Part shown: one piece after another, positions 59,619-64,000 of the stretch
Position numbering within the stretch: position 1 is the first letter of the stretch
How the letters are laid out: each line of letters starts with the position of its first letter
Assembly: GCF_002802965.1 (NCBI RefSeq)
Contig: NZ_NXGA01000001.1
Coordinates: forward strand, 248,452 to 312,451
Source of the DNA: Sporolactobacillus pectinivorans
Lineage (GTDB): Bacteria; Bacillota; Bacilli; Bacillales; Sporolactobacillaceae
DNA length: 64,000 nt
Direction of reading: 5' to 3'
Translations under genes and position numbers: made by a program
The notes under the pieces: generated by a model
What the model saw: only the letters and a program-made list of their open reading frames with translations
The model's database searches: none
What the model was told of the DNA's origin: nothing

Positions 59619-60283
59619 ATCCACTTGTATCCGATCCCCCATACAGTTGAAACTGGAGACAGACTAAAAACGGATAGCTTTGCTCGGATGTTTTTAATAT
59701 GTTCAGCAACTGTAGATGAGTCGCTCTCTCCATCAAAACCGAAAACATTCTCATAAATTTGATCTTTTGAAAAGACTTGACCGCGATTTTTGGCTAGAAA
59801 TTCACATATGGCATATTCGGATTTCGTTAGGGAGATTCTTTTATTCTCGACGTATACCTCTTTTGCAGAAAGATCAAACCGGACTCCGGAAGCACATAGT
59901 ATACTGTGCTTTACTCGTTGTTCCCTACGGAGATGGGCATGTACCCTCGCTCTAAGCTCTCCTGTGCCAAACGGTTTTGTTATGTAATCGTCAGCACCTA
60001 ACCCAAAACCGTTTATAATATCCGTTTCTAATGTTTTAGCTGTTAGAAACAGAATAGGACAGTCGACGATACTTCGGATACGCCGACAAAAAGTGAAACC
60101 ATCAATTCCAGGCATCATGACATCAAGCAGAATCATGTCGTAATCCGTGAGACTATCTTGTTCCACTTTTTCCGTGGTTTCTGCTACCATCACCGTATGG
60201 CCATCTTTCCGTAACAAATTTTTTATTAAAACCAGAATGTCCGGATCGTCATCAATTGCGAGTATCTTTACCACCTTTTCCAA
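59615..60283 (-). CDS. OmpR/SpaR-type response regulator
   Basis: 222 residues: receiver with DDDPD, phospho-acceptor Asp in DMILLDVMMPGIDGF, LTAKT and KPFG; C-terminal winged helix (LTKSEYAICEFLAKNRGQVFSKDQIYENVFG in part). Forms a two-component pair with the kinase that follows. Likely target is the ABC transporter operon next to it. Confidence 0.92.
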   Translation of the reverse strand: MEKVVKILAIDDDPDILVLIKNLLRKDGHTVMVAETTEKVEQDSLTDYDMILLDVMMPGIDGFTFCRRIRSIVDCPILFLTAKTLETDIINGFGLGADDYITKPFGTGELRARVHAHLRREQRVKHSILCASGVRFDLSAKEVYVENKRISLTKSEYAICEFLAKNRGQVFSKDQIYENVFGFDGESDSSTVAEHIKNIRAKLSVFSLSPVSTVWGIGYKWI

Positions 60284-60346
60284 ATCCTTTCTTTGGTCAG
60301 CACTTCAATCATTATACAATTTAGCACGGGGTGTCTCATACTCACA

Positions 60347-60636
60347 TTAGAAACTCTCGATGAGCAGAACTTCAATGTTCATCTTAATTTGTTTTAAGAC
60401 ACGGTAGTTCCTATCCAGTACTGCAATTTTACGAGAAAGTCCGATCCATCCACTAATTTCTGACTTGTCAACAGTTTCACTCAAAACTTGGTAGGTTTTC
60501 CTTTATAAGTAAACTGTGTAGCATTCTGGGTATTGATAGCACAGATTGCTTTTCCGCGACTTTCAATCTGGTTAATCTTATCAATAGCAAAACTAGCAAT
60601 GAAATGTCCTAAAAAAATCAAGAAAAGGAGACCCAT
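60347..60636 (-). pseudogene. frameshifted small membrane-anchored protein
   Basis: An N-terminal membrane helix (MGLLFLIFLGHFIASFAI) is followed by QIESRGKAICAINTQNATQFTYKG; after a frameshift near 60478 the reading continues SEISGWIGLSRKIAVLDRNY. The gene lies between the second permease and the response regulator, in the place of an accessory immunity protein. Broken by one frameshift. Family not recognised. Confidence 0.55.
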
Positions 60637-60688
60637 CAATACAATTGTCAGCAGTATTATCCGTTTTTATCTTCTCTTATGAGTTTGT

Positions 60689-61432
60689 TTAGTCATAGGA
60701 TTTTCTACCTTCCCAGTTTCGAAACCAGAGAATGCTCGCAAAGAACGCAAAACAAGATGTAAATAATGCAATCAGTGCTCCTTTCTCGATTTCTGCGTTA
60801 CCAATTGTTGCAATTGAAGGGTTGAACCAGATGTATACCAGATAATCACAAAGGCGTACACTCCAAGCACAAGGGATATAATACCATTTACCATCTCCTA
60901 ATCCTGTGAGAGCCAGGGCAGAGATCAGACTTTCAGCTATCCCAAGCCCAATTGAAGCACCACTACCATATTGAAAACTGACAAATAAGTGAAGAATGTA
61001 GAGGAATATATTCCCAGCAAGAACCACTCCCACCGCCTCTATATACAACACATACGGTACTGTTTTAAATCCAAATGCAAATACACCAATCGTGAGCAAA
61101 ACCGAAAAGGCACTTAACAGAAGCAAAGTAACCAGTTTGCTCAAATACATACATGATCTTGATTTTATACCGCATAAAGTTGTTTGGAAGTTCCCAGCCT
61201 GACTTTCCTGATCAGCTGCTTTGCTGCAAATCAACCCGATAACAAGTGGAAACGAAATAGAAATAGCCTCCAGAAATCCACTGATTTTTGATTCTGGTTT
61301 CCATGTGGATACTGAATAATATGAAAGAAATAGGGCTGACACAACCAGAGGAATCAGGATATGAATCCATAGCATGAAAGTGTGTCTGAATTTGTAGTAG
61401 TCAGACTGAATGCATCGAATAAAAGTTTGCAC
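60689..61432 (-). CDS. lantibiotic-immunity-type ABC permease (SpaG/MutG-like)
   Basis: 247 residues, six hydrophobic segments, starts with QSDYYKFRHTFMLWIHILIPLVVSALFL in part, the pattern of the immunity permease subunits. Only 2 bp separate it from the preceding permease gene. Confidence 0.82.
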   Translation of the reverse strand: MQTFIRCIQSDYYKFRHTFMLWIHILIPLVVSALFLSYYSVSTWKPESKISGFLEAISISFPLVIGLICSKAADQESQAGNFQTTLCGIKSRSCMYLSKLVTLLLLSAFSVLLTIGVFAFGFKTVPYVLYIEAVGVVLAGNIFLYILHLFVSFQYGSGASIGLGIAESLISALALTGLGDGKWYYIPCAWSVRLCDYLVYIWFNPSIATIGNAEIEKGALIALFTSCFAFFASILWFRNWEGRKSYD

Positions 61433-61434
61433 TT

Positions 61435-62166
61435 TTACTTTACCTCCTGTTTTGAAAACCAGCTCGTGGTTATCGTTAGCAAAAGGAAAAATAAAATGAT
61501 GGAAAGTATCATTCCAAATGGGATAACCTTGGGGTTTAGTAGTGTATTACCCCGTTGTGCTAAAGTTCCGTTAGGCAGGATACCCAGTACCGGAATCATC
61601 AAGCGCGTTCCCCAACTATAAGGAAAAACCCACCATAGTGATCTGGAAGCTGCAAGAAAGTCCAGTATAACTCCTCCGCCAACGTTAATCAGAATAGTCA
61701 CCATCATACCAAACTTTTTTGAAAGGTACAGGCAAAATGGAATCTGCCATAATAAAGTAACGATTAATAATACTGTTGCTTCAATGACTTGAAAAACCGT
61801 AATGGTTGATTTTGTATTATAGGTTAAGATGCCGAGAATAATCCCTAATAGATGTATACCGCAAGCAATGGCAACATAAGCAGTGATCAATAGTACTTTA
61901 TAAATCCACGTTTTTCTAAGTGAGACCGGTAACGCAAACACACTTCTGTAATGCAGCTTCTTCTCCTCATTCTGATTGACAAGTACTGTTATCAGCGTGA
62001 GATAGCCGGGCAGAATCAGAGAGTACCACCAATTATAACCATTCTCCACAAAGTATCTCCCGGAAATTACTGCAAGCAACAGCATAAACAGTGGGGTAAT
62101 AATAACTAGTTTCTTTGTGAAAGTTCTCTTGAATTTTAAATTTTCTGATTTAATGTAATTCAGCAA
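61435..62166 (-). CDS. lantibiotic-immunity-type ABC permease (SpaE/MutE-like)
   Basis: About 243 residues, six hydrophobic segments, starting LNYIKSENLKFKRTF as in MutE/EpiE/SpaE permeases. I place the start at TTG 62166, one base after the ATPase stop; a longer frame overlaps the ATPase gene and is unlikely. With the ATPase and the second permease it makes an FEG-type exporter that removes lantibiotics from the membrane. Confidence 0.82.
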   Translation of the reverse strand: MLNYIKSENLKFKRTFTKKLVIITPLFMLLLAVISGRYFVENGYNWWYSLILPGYLTLITVLVNQNEEKKLHYRSVFALPVSLRKTWIYKVLLITAYVAIACGIHLLGIILGILTYNTKSTITVFQVIEATVLLIVTLLWQIPFCLYLSKKFGMMVTILINVGGGVILDFLAASRSLWWVFPYSWGTRLMIPVLGILPNGTLAQRGNTLLNPKVIPFGMILSIILFFLLLTITTSWFSKQEVK

Positions 62167-62167
62167 T

Positions 62168-62875
62168 TTATACACCCACTCTTTTGCTTTTCGCAACAGT
62201 TTCCATGAAAAGGGATTCCAAGTTTTCTTCTGGATTGATTTTTGCTTCGTAACCCAAAATCCCATTACTGATAATCCCGATATGGTCAGCAATCAGCTCC
62301 ACTTCAGATAGAATATGGCTTGAAAGGATCACGGTAATGCCTTGCTCAGGAAAAGAACGAATCAGCTTTCGTAAATCCTGAATACCAATTGGGTCAAGGC
62401 CGTTGGTTGGCTCGTCTAAAATCAGCAGCTTAGGGTGATTCAAAAGTGCGATAGCGATGCCAAGGCGTTGCTTCATACCCATTGAAAAATGCCCTGCACG
62501 TTTTTTTCCTGTGTCTGTTAGGTCCACCATCATCAGAACTTCATCAATCCGTGAATCCGGAAGTCCAAGTAAAAGCGTACGTACTTTCAGATTTTCCCTA
62601 GCAGTCAGATTTTCATAAAGTGGAGGAGCTTCAATCAATGCACCAATGTCTGAAAGGTCACTTCTGCTCCACTGGTTGCCTTCGAAAAGTATTTCACCTG
62701 AAGTTTTGTGAAACATGCCAGTGATCATTTTCAATGTGGTAGATTTTCCAGCACCGTTTGGCCCTAACAAACCATAAACTGAGTTTTGTTGAATTGAAAT
62801 GGAAATATTGTTAACGGCACGCTGTTTTTTGAATATTTTACACAGATTTTTTGTTTGTAAAATATAATTTTCCAT
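62168..62875 (-). CDS. lantibiotic-immunity-type ABC ATPase (SpaF/BcrA-like)
   Basis: 235 residues: Walker A GPNGAGKST (38-46), Q-loop around residue 84, signature FSMGMKQRLGIA, Walker B LLILDEPTNGLDP, H-loop SSHILSEVE. The LTGM-typed BcrA/SpaF subfamily protects against lantibiotics and bacitracin-like peptides. First gene of ATPase-permease-permease-(broken gene)-regulator-kinase. No lantibiotic structural or modification gene lies in the window. Confidence 0.9.
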   Translation of the reverse strand: MENYILQTKNLCKIFKKQRAVNNISISIQQNSVYGLLGPNGAGKSTTLKMITGMFHKTSGEILFEGNQWSRSDLSDIGALIEAPPLYENLTARENLKVRTLLLGLPDSRIDEVLMMVDLTDTGKKRAGHFSMGMKQRLGIAIALLNHPKLLILDEPTNGLDPIGIQDLRKLIRSFPEQGITVILSSHILSEVELIADHIGIISNGILGYEAKINPEENLESLFMETVAKSKRVGV

Positions 62876-63336
62876 TATTCGTCTCCCCTTCTGAGTTCAC
62901 ATCATACTATAACCCGCAATTTTAAGGATTCTATAAAGATTCTAATATTATAAAAGAATGTATCAATTTCCTTCTGTGCTTTACTTACGATTCTCACAAT
63001 ACCGTTCTCAAGTTTAAGCTTGTTCTATTGTCGTGCCCCTGCTTATTTTCCACTTGTGAGTGGTTCATCATTAAGAATGGTCAGACCTAAACAATGAAGG
63101 ATCAAAAGAGTGAGACTATGCGCGTGGCTTCTCGGCTTGGCTAGTGTGGGGCGGGAGCTTGTCAACAAGCATTTTGTTAAAAGTGGGTCCTTGTCTGTGT
63201 CGGTAGCGGGGCTGTGAGTGAGGTCTGTAATGTGAACCTTATGCTACTTTAACTCGGTTCATGAAATAAGCTCATTCGTTCTGTTTTTCGGGTTAGTTAC
63301 GTTAAGGAAACTGGGAAACTGGTATGCGTAAAGTCT
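62876..63336. other. promoter region and non-coding stretch
   Basis: Upstream of the ABC operon the direct repeat GATTCTATAAAGATTCTA (62927-62944) is a likely response-regulator box. 63000-63336 contains no supported gene. Confidence 0.45.
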
Positions 63337-63594
63337 ATGCAGAGTAGAGGCTGTGAAGCGTGCTGTTTGGGGGAATTTCTCACACACAAAAGTTTTACAA
63401 AATTATTCTGCCTTAATGAATGTGTAAACACATTGAATGACTTTAAAAAACAGAATAATTTGTTTGAGGAAGTGAAATGGACAAACGTTTCAGGACCATA
63501 TCTTGACAAATATATTGGACTGATGGACTTGTTTTTTAAATTAATCATGGAAAATAAAATAAAAATGAGAGTCATGCTTCAACAAATGTGTTGA
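63337..63594 (+). pseudogene. fragment resembling DUF3800-type protein
   Basis: Frame with THKSFTKLFCL, DFKKQNNLFEEVKWTNVSGPYLDKYIGLMDLFF in parts and KIKMRVM, as in the middle of DUF3800-like proteins found in mobile elements. N- and C-terminal parts are missing; no ribosome binding site. Confidence 0.45.
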
Positions 63595-63672
63595 TTAATA
63601 GCATGTCATGCACCATTTAGGTAGGCTCCAGTGCCTATCAGTCCAAACAATGCAGTGTAGTTTTTCAATAAA

Positions 63673-63714
63673 AATGCATCAAGGTCAGCTATAAGCTAAA
63701 AACCTTGATGCATT
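63673..63714. terminator. hairpin before the tRNA-Thr/Asn pair
   Basis: AATGCATCAAGGT / ACCTTGATGCATT, a perfect 13-bp stem with a 16-nt loop, at the 3' side of the tRNA genes. Confidence 0.7.
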
Positions 63715-63730
63715 AACACTTTAATAAGAA

Positions 63731-63804
<74 letters not shown>

Positions 63805-63806
63805 AT

Positions 63807-63881
63807 TGGCTCCACAGGTAGGGTTCGAACCTACGACCGATCGGTTAACAGCCGATTGCTCTGCCGCTGAGCTACTGTGGA
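63807..63881 (-). tRNA. tRNA-Asn(GTT)
   Basis: TCCACAG acceptor stem, anticodon GTT in CTGTTAACC, TTCGAAC T-loop, CCA encoded. Confidence 0.95.
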
Positions 63882-63914
63882 ATAATTAGTAATTGCTATG
63901 TATATTATAATGTA

Positions 63915-63934
63915 CCCTTCCTTACCATGGAAGT
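63915..63934 (-). repeat. third copy of the tRNA-Thr anticodon-arm sequence
   Basis: A 20-base sequence identical to 63759-63778 in tRNA-Thr. It covers just the anticodon arm, the likely crossover core of integrative elements at this site. Confidence 0.6.
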
Positions 63935-64000
63935 AGTCATTAAAATAAAATATATAAATAAACAGGCCGCTATCAATTCTAATAGCTTCCTGCCATTTAT

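Overview
The window looks like a chromosomal segment of a low-to-moderate GC, endospore-lineage Firmicute (Bacillales). The evidence is the sigW-rsiW-cdaA-cdaR-glmM-glmS gene order, a glmS ribozyme, a Trp T-box, a Spo0E-like phosphatase, a YjcZ-like peptide, AGGAGG ribosome binding sites and Bacillus-type LexA boxes. A Sporolactobacillus-like host is my inference from overall gene content, not proven here.

Layout. 1-17 kb holds two paralogous phage-lysis-like cassettes on the minus strand (A, about 1.2-4.9 kb; B, about 13.2-17.1 kb). Each runs autolysin (glucosaminidase plus LysM), ArpU-like regulator, TcdE/phage-type holin, then a 700-750 residue protein with peptidoglycan-binding-like repeats, a DUF1906 glycoside-hydrolase-like domain and a variable C-terminus. 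A YcxB-like membrane protein lies downstream of each. Each cassette is driven by a TTGCAA-17-TATAAT promoter whose spacer contains a perfect GAACATATGTTC LexA operator. Cassette A is damaged (4-bp duplication in the autolysin, deletion at the effector C-terminus); B is intact. Between them lie ordinary metabolic and transport genes, queG and an AbrB/Doc toxin-antitoxin pair.

17-34 kb is accessory: hydrolases, a Phd-like antitoxin with a possible toxin, two IS200/IS605-type insertions (one splitting an isochorismatase gene, one at a junction of two truncated genes), a PadR/HAAS-pentapeptide pair, a DrrAB-like ABC exporter, TetR, FAH, VOC, SRPBCC/ArsR and a CPBP protease. The glmS-proximal end (33.7-34.4 kb) carries relics of a Tn7-like transposon: a truncated tnsA, two arrays of about 19-bp repeats, and a terminus 24 nt past the glmS stop codon, i.e. 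the classical attTn7 position.

34.4-54 kb is core: glmS, glmM, cdaR, cdaA, rsiW and sigW (amino-sugar synthesis, c-di-AMP and envelope stress), an eight-tRNA cluster, AAC(3), UspA, EamA, a GT-C membrane enzyme and T-box-controlled trpS. 54-58 kb holds many small membrane or phage-like genes and an integrase relic. 57.6-63.7 kb is bounded by a tRNA-Thr 3' fragment and the intact tRNA-Thr(GGT), and carries an orphan lantibiotic-immunity-type ABC transporter with its two-component system.

Working together: cassettes A/B look like a DNA-damage-inducible holin-dependent release system for a modular wall-active effector. This is the most interesting content and is a hypothesis from architecture and regulation.
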